From NCBI GenBank assembly GCA_947581795.1, contig CANPVS010000001.1:124001-188000 (forward strand): a stretch of 64,000 bases of DNA, written 5' to 3'. This DNA comes from an uncultured Oscillospiraceae bacterium (GTDB lineage Bacteria > Bacillota > Clostridia > Oscillospirales > Oscillospiraceae). Under the pieces are notes generated by a model. It was not told the DNA's origin and ran no database searches. It was given only the letters and a program-made list of their open reading frames with translations. Of this stretch, positions 38,529 through 46,400 are shown in pieces (within the stretch, counting starts at the first letter, position 1; each line of letters starts with the position of its first letter). The position numbers were made by a program, and so were the translations under genes.

Positions 38529-39086
38529 GTGAAGGACGGACAGATCGTGGACCTCTATTGGGCGAGAGACGAGCGGGCCCTGGCGGAGACGGAGGCGAAG
38601 TACGGCGGGTATTGCCTCGCCATCGCCCGAAATATCCTCTCCGACGGGGCGGACGCGGAGGAGTGCGTCAACGACACGTGGCTGGGGGCCTGGAACGCCA
38701 TGCCGGACGCGCGGCCAAACGCCCTCGCCGCCTTTCTGGGGAAGATCACCCGGCGGCTGGCCCTGGACCGGTGGCGGGCCAAATACGCCGCCAAGCGGGG
38801 CGGGGGCGAGGTGCCCCTGGTATTGGACGAGCTCGCCGAGTGCGCTCCGGCGGGGGAGGGGCCGGAGGAGGCCCTGGCCGCCCGGGTGCTGGCGGAGGCG
38901 GTGAACGCCTTTCTCCGGAGCCTGCCTCCGGTGGAGATGGGGGTGTTCCTGCGCCGGTACTGGTATCTGGAGAGCGTGAAGGACACCGCCCAGCGGCTGG
39001 GTTTTTCCCAAAGCAAGGTGAAATCCATGCTGGCCCGGACGCGGAGGAAACTGAAAGATTATCTGGAAAAGGAGGGGCTATTATGA
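38529..39086 (+). CDS. ECF-like RNA polymerase sigma factor (second copy)
   Basis: A 185-aa paralogue of the 36871 product from GTG 38529. The N termini (QIVDLYWARDERALAETEAK versus RIVDLYWARDERAVAESAAK) and region 4 (SQSKVKSMLARTRRKL) are nearly the same; region 4 inner helix differs (ESVKDTAQRLGFS). The leaders also match (TAGGTGAAAGGGGGCG versus AAGGGTGAAAGGGGGCG), suggesting a common promoter type. Overlaps its anti-sigma gene by 4 nt (ATGA). Confidence 0.9.
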   Translation: MKDGQIVDLYWARDERALAETEAKYGGYCLAIARNILSDGADAEECVNDTWLGAWNAMPDARPNALAAFLGKITRRLALDRWRAKYAAKRGGGEVPLVLDELAECAPAGEGPEEALAARVLAEAVNAFLRSLPPVEMGVFLRRYWYLESVKDTAQRLGFSQSKVKSMLARTRRKLKDYLEKEGLL

Positions 39087-40102
39087 AAGGGAATGAGTGG
39101 CTTTTGCAAGCCATCGGCGAGGCGGACCCGGCGCTGGTGCAGGCGGCGGGGGAGATGGGCCCGGTCCGGCGGGGCCATGGGCGCAGGGCGCTGGTGGTTG
39201 GACTCGCGGCCGTGCTGGTGCTGGCCCTGGGGGCCACGGCCTACGGGGTCTGCAGCGACTGGTTCGTGGGCTTTTTCGCGGAGCGCGCCGGCAAAGACCT
39301 GACGGAGAGCCAGGCCGCTGCCGTGGAGGCCCTGACCACTGTGGTGGACCAGAGCCAGACCGTGGACGGCTGGACGGTCACCGTGGACAAGGCCATCGCC
39401 ACGCGGCACGACGCCTACATCAAGCTGGATGTGACCGCCCCGGAGGGGACGGCGCTGGACCCGGAGGAGCAGAATTACGACTGCGACGTGGAGATATCCG
39501 GATTCAACACGGAGGACACCCCTGAGGAGGGCGTGACCGGCTATGGCCTGCAGATGACCATGTTCAAGGACGAGGGCATGGGGGAAAACGAGGGCGCCAT
39601 CCTTCTGGAGCTGGACCGCACCGCCACCGCCGCCAGCGCCCTGGACCTGGCCGACGGAAAGGAGCGGACCGTCACCGTGAAGGACCTGCGGGTGTGGGAC
39701 CTGGACGAGGAGAGCCATAAGACCGAGCAGACGCTGGTGGAGGGAACGTGGCGGTTCACCTTCGCCCTGCCCGCGGCGGAGGAGATCGAGCTGCTGGATG
39801 GGACTGTCAGTGTATTGGCGAAAAATCCCTCCACCGGGAACAAGGAGGACGTAGGGATCAGCAGCCTACGCCTGACGGCGCTGGGGGCGACGGTGGAGTA
39901 TATCACCGCCTATGATTATATCCAGCCTTTCGACGACATGACCGTGACCATGGCCGACGGCTCCACCGTCACCGGCAGAGAGGGGGCAAACAGCGCCAGG
40001 GACTTCGGCAAGGTCTGTTCCTTCCAGTTCGACGTGCCCATCGATCTGGGCCAGGTGGATCACGTGACCTTCCAGGGCGTGGAGATCAGAATGCCGAAAT
40101 AA
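39083..40102 (+). CDS. DUF4179-like membrane anti-sigma protein (second copy)
   Basis: A 339-aa paralogue of the 37427 product: cytoplasmic MKGNEWLLQAIGEADPALVQ, one membrane helix (ALVVGLAAVLVLALGATAYG) and an extracytoplasmic domain (QTVDGWTVTVDKAIATRHDA; DLRVWDLDEESHKTEQTLVE; FDVPIDLGQVDHVTFQGVEI). The sensor domain is much more divergent than the membrane and N-terminal parts, as expected for two pairs that sense different signals. Confidence 0.8.
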   Translation: MKGNEWLLQAIGEADPALVQAAGEMGPVRRGHGRRALVVGLAAVLVLALGATAYGVCSDWFVGFFAERAGKDLTESQAAAVEALTTVVDQSQTVDGWTVTVDKAIATRHDAYIKLDVTAPEGTALDPEEQNYDCDVEISGFNTEDTPEEGVTGYGLQMTMFKDEGMGENEGAILLELDRTATAASALDLADGKERTVTVKDLRVWDLDEESHKTEQTLVEGTWRFTFALPAAEEIELLDGTVSVLAKNPSTGNKEDVGISSLRLTALGATVEYITAYDYIQPFDDMTVTMADGSTVTGREGANSARDFGKVCSFQFDVPIDLGQVDHVTFQGVEIRMPK

Positions 40103-40159
40103 AGGGAAGGCCCCGCCCCATTGTGCACCGGCCTATAAAAAGTGGACAGCAGACAAAAG

Positions 40160-40193
40160 CCCCCTGTCGTAGGAGAATGACTGCGACAGGGGG
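40160..40193 (-). terminator. Probable terminator of the Spo0A-C-like gene
   Basis: CCCCCTGTCG / CGACAGGGGG, 10-bp stem with a 14-nt loop; on the minus strand GCTTTTG follows. Confidence 0.55.
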
Positions 40194-40210
40194 TATTGTT
40201 ACAGGCAAGG

Positions 40211-40246
40211 TGGAAGAGCTTTGACCGATGCATAGTCCTTTTGACG
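40211..40246 (-). repeat. Family B repeat remnant, copy B6
   Basis: Minus-strand CATCGGTCAAAGCTCTTCC matches the right arm of the first B hairpin; the rest of the element is missing. Confidence 0.5.
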
Positions 40247-40249
40247 TGG

Positions 40250-40888
40250 TCAGTGACCGGGGAAAGCGAGGGGCCGTGTCTCCCGCTGGCCCCAGTCCAG
40301 ACGCTGGCCGCACCGGTCGCAGTAGTTCTGGCGGTCCCGTTCCACGGCGACCCCGCAGGCGGGACAAACGGGAAAGACCATGCAGCCGGAGGCGTATTGC
40401 CGCTCCATCACCATGGAGACCGGCGCCGGGATGCTCTTCCGGATCGCCTCGTCGATGAACTGGTATGGGAAGTCGGGCGTCACCGGCGTCTTCGCCGGCT
40501 CTTGAAAGAGAAGACTGGGATATCGGTCTATGGCGGTGTAGTAGGGAAGGTCGAGCCTGGAATAGACGGCCAGGTAGTGGAGCATCTCTCTGGGCGTGGG
40601 GGCCTGCTTCACAGACTGGCCGATATAAAAAGCGGTCAGATCCTGCTCCGCCATCGCGTCCCAGCACAGGCGTGTGAGGCGCTCAATGCTCTTGGTGACG
40701 GCGGCGGTCCTCAGGCGGAGGAGCTTTGCCACAGGCGGATAGACCAGTTTGGTGACGCGGATATCCTCCGCGGCGATATGCTGCTCGAAGATAAGGCTGC
40801 CGGTGATATCGATGGCGAGGGCGAGGGGTCGGATATCCGAGCGCACGGGACCGAGGATCCTGCGCACAATGACCTCGCCGCTCGCCAT
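40250..40888 (-). CDS. Spo0A C-terminal-like DNA-binding protein with zinc ribbon
   Basis: A 212-aa protein. Residues about 40-80 (VTKLVYPPVAKLLRLRTAAV then TKSIERLTRLCWDAM) resemble the sigma-interaction and recognition helices of the Spo0A effector domain (YP.IA......V.R.IR....W). The C terminus is a four-cysteine zinc ribbon (C175, C178, C190, C193: CPACGVAV...YCDRCG). There is no receiver domain. The upstream region (40929-40978) has GACAAA boxes 10 bp apart that resemble 0A boxes. It may be a sporulation-linked regulator competing with or supplementing Spo0A; the assignment is motif-based. Confidence 0.6.
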   Translation of the reverse strand: MASGEVIVRRILGPVRSDIRPLALAIDITGSLIFEQHIAAEDIRVTKLVYPPVAKLLRLRTAAVTKSIERLTRLCWDAMAEQDLTAFYIGQSVKQAPTPREMLHYLAVYSRLDLPYYTAIDRYPSLLFQEPAKTPVTPDFPYQFIDEAIRKSIPAPVSMVMERQYASGCMVFPVCPACGVAVERDRQNYCDRCGQRLDWGQRETRPLAFPGH

Positions 40889-40928
40889 AGCCGGAACTCA
40901 CCTCATCCGAAGGGATTTTGTTCCATAA

Positions 40929-40978
40929 TATGACAAAAAACGACAATCACACGTTTTGTGACAAAAGCGGACAAAAAT
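40929..40978 (-). promoter_or_regulatory. Tandem 0A-box-like sites upstream of the Spo0A-C-like gene
   Basis: GACAAA-type cores begin at 40932, 40942 (GACAAT), 40960 and 40970, i.e. two pairs each with 10-bp spacing. The best, TATGACAAA and TGTGACAAA, match 8 of 9 bases of the 0A box (TTYGACAAA on this strand). Spo0A binds such tandem sites one helical turn apart. Confidence 0.5.
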
Positions 40979-41013
40979 TCTAATATCTTCCAATTCTTCG
41001 GAGAGATAGGACA

Positions 41014-41052
41014 ATAAAAAACGTGACCGCAAAGCATGCTTTGCGGCCACGT
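41014..41052 (-). terminator. Terminator of the patatin gene
   Basis: Minus-strand ACGTGGCCGCAAAGC / GCTTTGCGGTCACGT followed by TTTTTT. Confidence 0.88.
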
Positions 41053-41063
41053 CTATGTATGTT

Positions 41064-42176
41064 TTACAGTTCCGCGAGACACTGGTCCACGGCCTCGCTG
41101 CCCAGGCCGGCCAGCAGCTCCTCTTCGGTGTAGACCCGCCAGCGGTCTGCCTCCCGGCGCGCCGCCGCGGCGTCCAGCAGCGCCGCCGCCAGCTCCCGGT
41201 AGCCGCCATCCACTGCGTCCAGCTTCTTCGCCAGGGCGGGCAGGCGCTTTTCGTGTATCTCCCGCAGGGACGCGTCCCGCCCCGCCGGGGAGCGCTGCAC
41301 CGCGGCGCAGAGAAACTGCCGCGCCTCATCCTCGCTCCACTGGCCGTCGATGTAATAGCGCGTCCCCAGCAGCCCGTAGAGCATGCGCATGGCGTCGTAG
41401 TAGCCCAGGCGCAGGTTATGCCTGCTCTGCTCCGCCTCGAACTCCAAAATGCCGCCCAGCTCATCCTTATCCCTGGGTGCCAGGGTGTGTACCGCCGTTC
41501 CCTCGGGGATGCGCACGGGCCGCATGATGCCGGGGCCATAAAGGCGCATGGCGATGATGTCTGTCCAGCCGTTTTCGATGAGCACGTGCAGGGGCAGCAC
41601 GTCCCGCAGTCCGCCGTCGGCGTAAAGCTTGCCCTCCATCCGCTCGGCCCGGAACGCGGGCAGATAGGCGCTGGCCAGGAGCATGTCGTACAGCGTGTTG
41701 TCGTCCAGGTCCTTGGCCCGCAGCTCCAGCTCCTTCTGGTCGGAGACGGAGAACGTGACGATATAGAGCTCCCGGGCGGCGGCGCGGATGACCTCCGGGT
41801 CCACCAGCTCCTTGATCCAGTTCCGGAGCGGCGTCACGTCCAGACCCCGGTTGCGGATGACGGCGCCGATCTTGTCCACGACGCTTCTCAGGTCCAACTC
41901 CCGCAGCTCGCCCTTTAAAAGGCCGCTCATCTCCTCGTCGTCCACGTCCATGACCTCGGAGTAGCGGATGGTGGCCCAGACTTCCTCGGCCTTGGCGTGG
42001 TCGCCCATGGTGATGAGCGCGCCGTTGAGGGCCCCCACGGACGTGCCCGCCACGGCGGCGATATTCAGACCCGCCTCCTCCAGCGCCTTCCACGCGCCGA
42101 TCTGGTAAGCGCCCCGGGCGCCGCCGCCCTCCAGCGCCAGCGCGTAGGGACGGCCAGTGTCGAACTGAAGCTTCAT
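41064..42176 (-). CDS. Patatin-like phospholipase
   Basis: A 370-aa protein with the complete patatin active site: oxyanion hole GGGARG (residues 17-22), nucleophile Ser46 in GTSVGA, and the Asp in YADGGLRDVLP. It would hydrolyse acyl-ester lipids. The last 110 residues are helical and Ala/Glu-rich, outside the core. Start at 42176 has GGGAGG 6 nt upstream; no signal peptide, so it is cytoplasmic or secreted by another route. Monocistronic. Confidence 0.9.
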   Translation of the reverse strand: MKLQFDTGRPYALALEGGGARGAYQIGAWKALEEAGLNIAAVAGTSVGALNGALITMGDHAKAEEVWATIRYSEVMDVDDEEMSGLLKGELRELDLRSVVDKIGAVIRNRGLDVTPLRNWIKELVDPEVIRAAARELYIVTFSVSDQKELELRAKDLDDNTLYDMLLASAYLPAFRAERMEGKLYADGGLRDVLPLHVLIENGWTDIIAMRLYGPGIMRPVRIPEGTAVHTLAPRDKDELGGILEFEAEQSRHNLRLGYYDAMRMLYGLLGTRYYIDGQWSEDEARQFLCAAVQRSPAGRDASLREIHEKRLPALAKKLDAVDGGYRELAAALLDAAAARREADRWRVYTEEELLAGLGSEAVDQCLAEL

Positions 42177-42302
42177 AGTGTACCTCCCGGTCGTTCGGTG
42201 TTTTTTCATTATACCCGCTGCCGGCCCAAAGCGCAAGGCTGTGCCCAGGGAAGCATGTCGGCCGAAATGCCGTGTCTGTAGAGGCGTACTCTTGCGAACA
42301 GA

Positions 42303-42332
42303 TAAAAGGGGAGCGGGATCGCTCCCGCTCCT
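42303..42332 (-). terminator. Terminator of the double-glycine peptide gene
   Basis: Minus-strand GGAGCGGG / CCCGCTCC around AGCGAT, followed by CCTTTT. Confidence 0.7.
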
Positions 42333-42380
42333 GGCCGCTGGCTGCCGTTTCTTCGCTTATGGCTGCCGCTCCTTATGTCC

Positions 42381-42590
42381 TCATGATTTGGGGGTGAACG
42401 AATAGCAGATCCCCTTGCCTGACGCCAGCTCCAGCATGAAGTTCTGGTTTTTAATAAAGGGACAGTTTGGGCCGCTGCTCGCGCAATTGACGCAGCTACC
42501 CGTCGGCAGGTTTAGCCCGGAATATTCGAGCAGCTCCCCGCCGGCGACTTCTTCCAGCTTCTTCTCGTCCAGTTTCTTTTCCTCGCTCAT
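42381..42590 (-). CDS. Double-glycine leader peptide, candidate bacteriocin or RiPP precursor
   Basis: A 69-aa peptide with an excellent ribosome site (GGGAGG, 8 nt). Residues 1-18 (MSEEKKLDEKKLEEVAGG) are a classic double-glycine leader: charged, with LxxxxLxxVAGG. The 51-residue core has four cysteines (C33, C36, C43, C62) in GSCVNCASSGPNC and GICYSF, plus Ser/Thr. Such leaders are cut by C39 peptidase-ABC exporters. No exporter, C39 peptidase, radical SAM, lanthipeptide synthase or immunity gene lies next to it, so maturation would be in trans. It has its own terminator. The precursor assignment is inferred from the leader. Confidence 0.65.
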   Translation of the reverse strand: MSEEKKLDEKKLEEVAGGELLEYSGLNLPTGSCVNCASSGPNCPFIKNQNFMLELASGKGICYSFTPKS

Positions 42591-42804
42591 GGTATGTTCC
42601 TCCCTGTTTTTAAATTTATATATCGCGCCGTATCATACCGCTATGCTAACGGAACACCGGGCGGCCGTCAATGGCCGTGTCCCGAATCGACAAAATCACG
42701 ACTCGAATTGCACTTCCGTGGGCGGCTGATCCCGCGTTCCGAATAAAAAGCGGGAGCAGCGGATGCTGCTCCCGGAAATAATGGGGAAGAGGAAGATAAT
42801 TACA

Positions 42805-42917
42805 GGGCTCCCGCAAAAGCCCAATGAAGTGGGTTTTGCGGGAAAAAGGAAAAAGACCGCTGACCGATGAATAGGCCTTGCTCGCAAGGACTATGAATCC
42901 TCAGGGGTCTTCTGACG
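42805..42917 (-). repeat. Family B two-hairpin repeat, copy B4 (inverted)
   Basis: On the minus strand: AGAAGACCCCTGA ... TCAGCGGTCTTT, then CCCGCAAAACCC-ACTTCATT-GGGCTTTTGCGGG. Both stems differ in sequence from B1 and B2 but still pair. 42591-42804 holds no gene that I can support. Confidence 0.8.
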
Positions 42918-42918
42918 T

Positions 42919-43041
42919 GTGACTGGACTTGAACCAGCGGCCCTGCCGCGCAAGCGACGGCAGGGCCGTGCGGCGGATGGCCCCACTCGCTCCCGCCTTC
43001 GGCGGAACCGCTCGGGGATGCCAACAGGAGGCCGCTGGTTC
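42919..43041. repeat. tRNA-Pro-derived inverted fragments
   Basis: 42919-42942 is identical over 24 nt to the T-arm and variable region of the intact tRNA-Pro (43104-43127). 43025-43041 (CAGGAGGCCGCTGGTTC) is the same tRNA region in the opposite orientation. The two share GAACCAGCGGCC/GGCCGCTGGTTC as a 12-bp inverted repeat around a GC-rich hairpin (CCCTGCCG...CGGCAGGG). Neither copy is a full tRNA. Confidence 0.65.
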
Positions 43042-43053
43042 TGCGTCCACGAA

Positions 43054-43096
43054 AATAAAAAACCGGGAAGCAGTTAGTACTGCTTTCCCGGTTTTT
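43054..43096 (-). terminator. tRNA-Pro terminator
   Basis: Minus-strand AACCGGGAAAGCAG / CTGCTTCCCGGTT (one bulge) followed by TTTTTATTTT. Confidence 0.85.
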
Positions 43097-43172
43097 GGTC
43101 CGAGTGACTGGACTTGAACCAGCGGCCTCCTGAACCCCATTCAGGCGCGATACCAAACTTCGCCACACCCGG
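43096..43172 (-). tRNA. tRNA-Pro (anticodon GGG)
   Basis: Acceptor CCGGGTG/CACTCGG (one G-U), D stem GCGA/TCGC, anticodon stem CCTGA/TCAGG with loop ATGGGGT (anticodon GGG, reads CCC), T arm GCTGG-TTCAAGT-CCAGT, discriminator A and encoded CCA. Confidence 0.92.
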
Positions 43173-43187
43173 TCGTTTCGCTCAAAT

Positions 43188-43216
43188 ATAGTAGCACAAC
43201 GCCCCCGAAAAAGCAA
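43188..43216 (-). promoter_or_regulatory. tRNA-Pro promoter
   Basis: Minus-strand TTGCTT (43211-43216), 17-nt spacer, TACTAT (43188-43193), 15 nt before the tRNA. Confidence 0.7.
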
Positions 43217-43313
43217 GAGGCAATTTCACCTTCATGCCGGAAAAACCAAACAGTTCCGGCCCCTTGGAGAAAACGCCGGAAACAGCCGGGGGCCCCGCCG
43301 CATATTCTTATGG

Positions 43314-43353
43314 AGGTTAACCTATTGCGCACTGATTTAAAGTGGTGTATAAT
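43314..43353 (+). promoter_or_regulatory. gltBD promoter with adjacent palindrome
   Basis: TTGCGC (43325-43330), 17-nt spacer, TATAAT (43348-43353). A perfect palindrome AGGTTAACCT (43314-43323) abuts the -35, a typical activator position; no activator gene is adjacent. Confidence 0.65.
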
Positions 43354-43434
43354 CACTAAGACAATCTCATTTATAATATTAGTATAAGTTTACATATACC
43401 CTTGCCGCGCAAGGCGGCGGGAGGGAGGAACCCT

Positions 43435-46400
43435 ATGGAAAAGACGGACGGCCTCTGGCGGCCGGAATTCGAGCACGACGCCTGCGGTATCGGCGCGGTG
43501 GTGGACATCAAGGGACGGCAGTCCCGGGCCACCGTGGACGACGCTTTGAAGATCGTGGAAAAGCTGGAGCACCGGGCGGGCAGAGACGCGGCCGGCGAGA
43601 CCGGCGACGGCGTGGGCATCCTGGTACAGGTGTCCCATAACTTCTTCAAGAAGGCCGCCGCGGAGTGCGGCATCGAACTGGGGGCTGCCGGGGATTACGG
43701 CGTGGGCATGTTCTTCTTCCCCCAGGACGTGGTGCGCCGCCGCCAGGCCATGAAGATGTTCGAGGTCATCGTGGGCAAGGAGGGGATGCGCCTTCTGGGC
43801 TGGCGGGAGGTGCCCACCTGCCCGGAGATCCTGGGCAAGAAGGCCCGGGACTGCATGCCCTACATCATCCAGTGCTTCGTGGAGCGGCCAAAGGACGTGC
43901 GCACGGGCCTGCCTTTCGACCAGCGACTCTACGTGGCCCGGCGGGTGTTCGAGCAGAGCAACGACAACACCTATGTGGTCAGCCTGTCCAGCCGGACGGT
44001 GGTCTATAAGGGCATGTTCCTGGTCCACCAGCTCCGGGGGTTCTACAAGGACCTGCAGAGCGAGGACTACACCTCCGCCATCGCCATGGTCCACTCCCGC
44101 TTCTCCACCAACACCACCCCCAGCTGGGAGCGGGCCCACCCCAACCGGTTCATCCTCCACAACGGCGAGATCAACACCATCCGGGGCAACGTGGACCGTA
44201 TGCTGGCCCGGGAGGAGACCATGAGCTCCGCGGTCATGCGGGAGAACATGGACAAGATATTCCCGGTCATCGACCCCAACGGCTCCGACTCGGCCATGCT
44301 GGACAACACCCTGGAATTTCTGGTGATGAACGGCATGCCCCTGCCCCTGGCCATGATGATCACCATCCCCGAGCCCTGGAAGAACGACAAGATGATCGAC
44401 CGGAAGAAGCGGGACCTGTACCGCTATTACGCCACCATGATGGAGCCCTGGGACGGCCCGGCCTCGGTGCTGTTCTCCGACGGCGAGCTGGTGGGGGCCA
44501 TCCTGGACCGGAACGGCCTGCGCCCCAGCCGGTACTATCTCACCGACGACGACAGGCTCATCCTGGCCTCCGAGGTGGGCGTACTGGATATCCCCGAGGA
44601 GCACATCACCCTCAAGAGCCGCCTCCAGCCGGGCAAGATGCTGCTCGTCGACACCCGCCGGGGCAAGGTGATGCAGGACAGCGACCTCAAGAGCCTCTAC
44701 GCCTCCCGCCAGCCCTACGGCGAGTGGCTGGACCAGAACCTGGTGCGGCTGCAGGACCTGCCCATCCCCAACAAGAAGGTGGACGTGCACACCCAGGCGG
44801 TGCGGGACCGGCTCTACCGGGCCTTCGGCTATACCTACGAGGAGGTCAAGGACGCCATCCTCCCCATGGCCCGCACCGGCGCTGAGCCCACCGCCGCCAT
44901 GGGCAGCGACACGCCCCTGGCCGTGCTCTCGGAGCAGTACCCGCCCCTTTTCCACTACTTCAAACAGCAGTTCGCCCAGGTGACCAACCCGCCCATCGAC
45001 TCCATCCGGGAGGAGTGCGTCACGGACACCACCGTGTACGTGGGCTCCGACGGCAACCTTTTGGAGGAGCGGGCGGAAAACTGCAACGTCCTGCAGATCG
45101 AGAACCCCATCCTCACGGGCATCGACCTTCTGAAGATCAAGGCCATGCACCGGGACGGGTTCCACGTGGAGACCGTGAGCCTCCTCTACTATAAGAATAC
45201 CCCCCTGGAGCGGGCCATGGACCGGCTCTTCATCGAGTGCGACAAGGCCTACCGCCATGGGGCCAACATCCTTATCCTGTCCGACCGGGGCGTGGATGAG
45301 AACCACGTGGCCATCCCGTCGCTGCTGGCCGTGTCCGCCATGGAGCAGCACCTGGTCCGCACGAAAAAGCGCACCAGCGTGTCCATCATCCTGGAGAGTG
45401 CGGAGCCCAGGGATGTGCACCACTTCGCCCTGCTTCTGGGCTACGGCGCCCGGGCCATCCAGCCCTATCTCGCCCACGAGTGCATCGCCGAATGCATCGC
45501 TCTGGGGCTGCTGGACAAGGACGAGCACACCGCCATCGACGATTACAACAAGGCCATATTGAGCGGGATCGTGAAGATCGCCTCCAAGATGGGCATCTCC
45601 ACCATCCAGTCCTACCAGTCCTCCCAGATCTTCGAGGCGGTGGGCATCGGCAAGGAAGTCACCGACAAGTACTTCACCAACACCGTGAGCCGCGTGGGCG
45701 GCATCGGTCTGGAGGACATCGGCCGGGCGGTGGAGTTCCACCACAGCCAGGCCTTCGACCCCCTGGACCTGGGGGTGGACACCACCCTCAACAGCGTGGG
45801 CATGTATAAGCTCCGCTCCGGCGCCAACAGCGAGAGCCACCTCATCGACCCGGCCACCGTGGTGGCCCTGCGGGAGGCTACCCATGAGGGCAGCTACGAG
45901 CGGTTCAAGGAGTATTCCGCGCTGGCGGCCCGGGCGGGCGCGCCCCACAACCTGCGTGGGGTCATGGAATTCGCCTGGGACCCCAAGGGCGGCGTGCCCC
46001 TGGACGAGGTGGAGAGCGTGGACTCCATCGTCAAGCGATTCAAAACCGGCGCCATGAGCTACGGCGCCATCTCCCAGGAGGCCCACGAGTGCCTGGCCGT
46101 GGCCATGAACCGGCTGGGCGGCAAATCCAACTCCGGCGAAGGCGGCGAGCAGCCCGAGCGGTTCGGTACGGAGAAGAACAGCGCCATCAAACAGGTGGCC
46201 TCCGGCCGCTTCGGCGTTACCAGCCAGTATCTGTGCTCCGCCCAGGAGATACAGATCAAAATGGCCCAGGGCGCGAAACCCGGCGAGGGCGGCCATCTGC
46301 CCGGGAAGAAGGTATACCCCTGGATCGCCGCCACCCGGTACTCCACCCCCGGCGTGAGCCTCATCTCGCCCCCGCCTCACCATGATATCTACTCCATCGA

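Noticed and set aside
42919-42942. Second tRNA-Pro
   Set aside because: Only the T-arm and part of the variable region are present; no acceptor, D or anticodon stem.
42901-43216. Minus-strand open frames through the tRNA-Pro region (with GRWFKSS-like ends)
   Set aside because: These are translations of the tRNA T-arm and the repeats beside it, a known source of spurious proteins.
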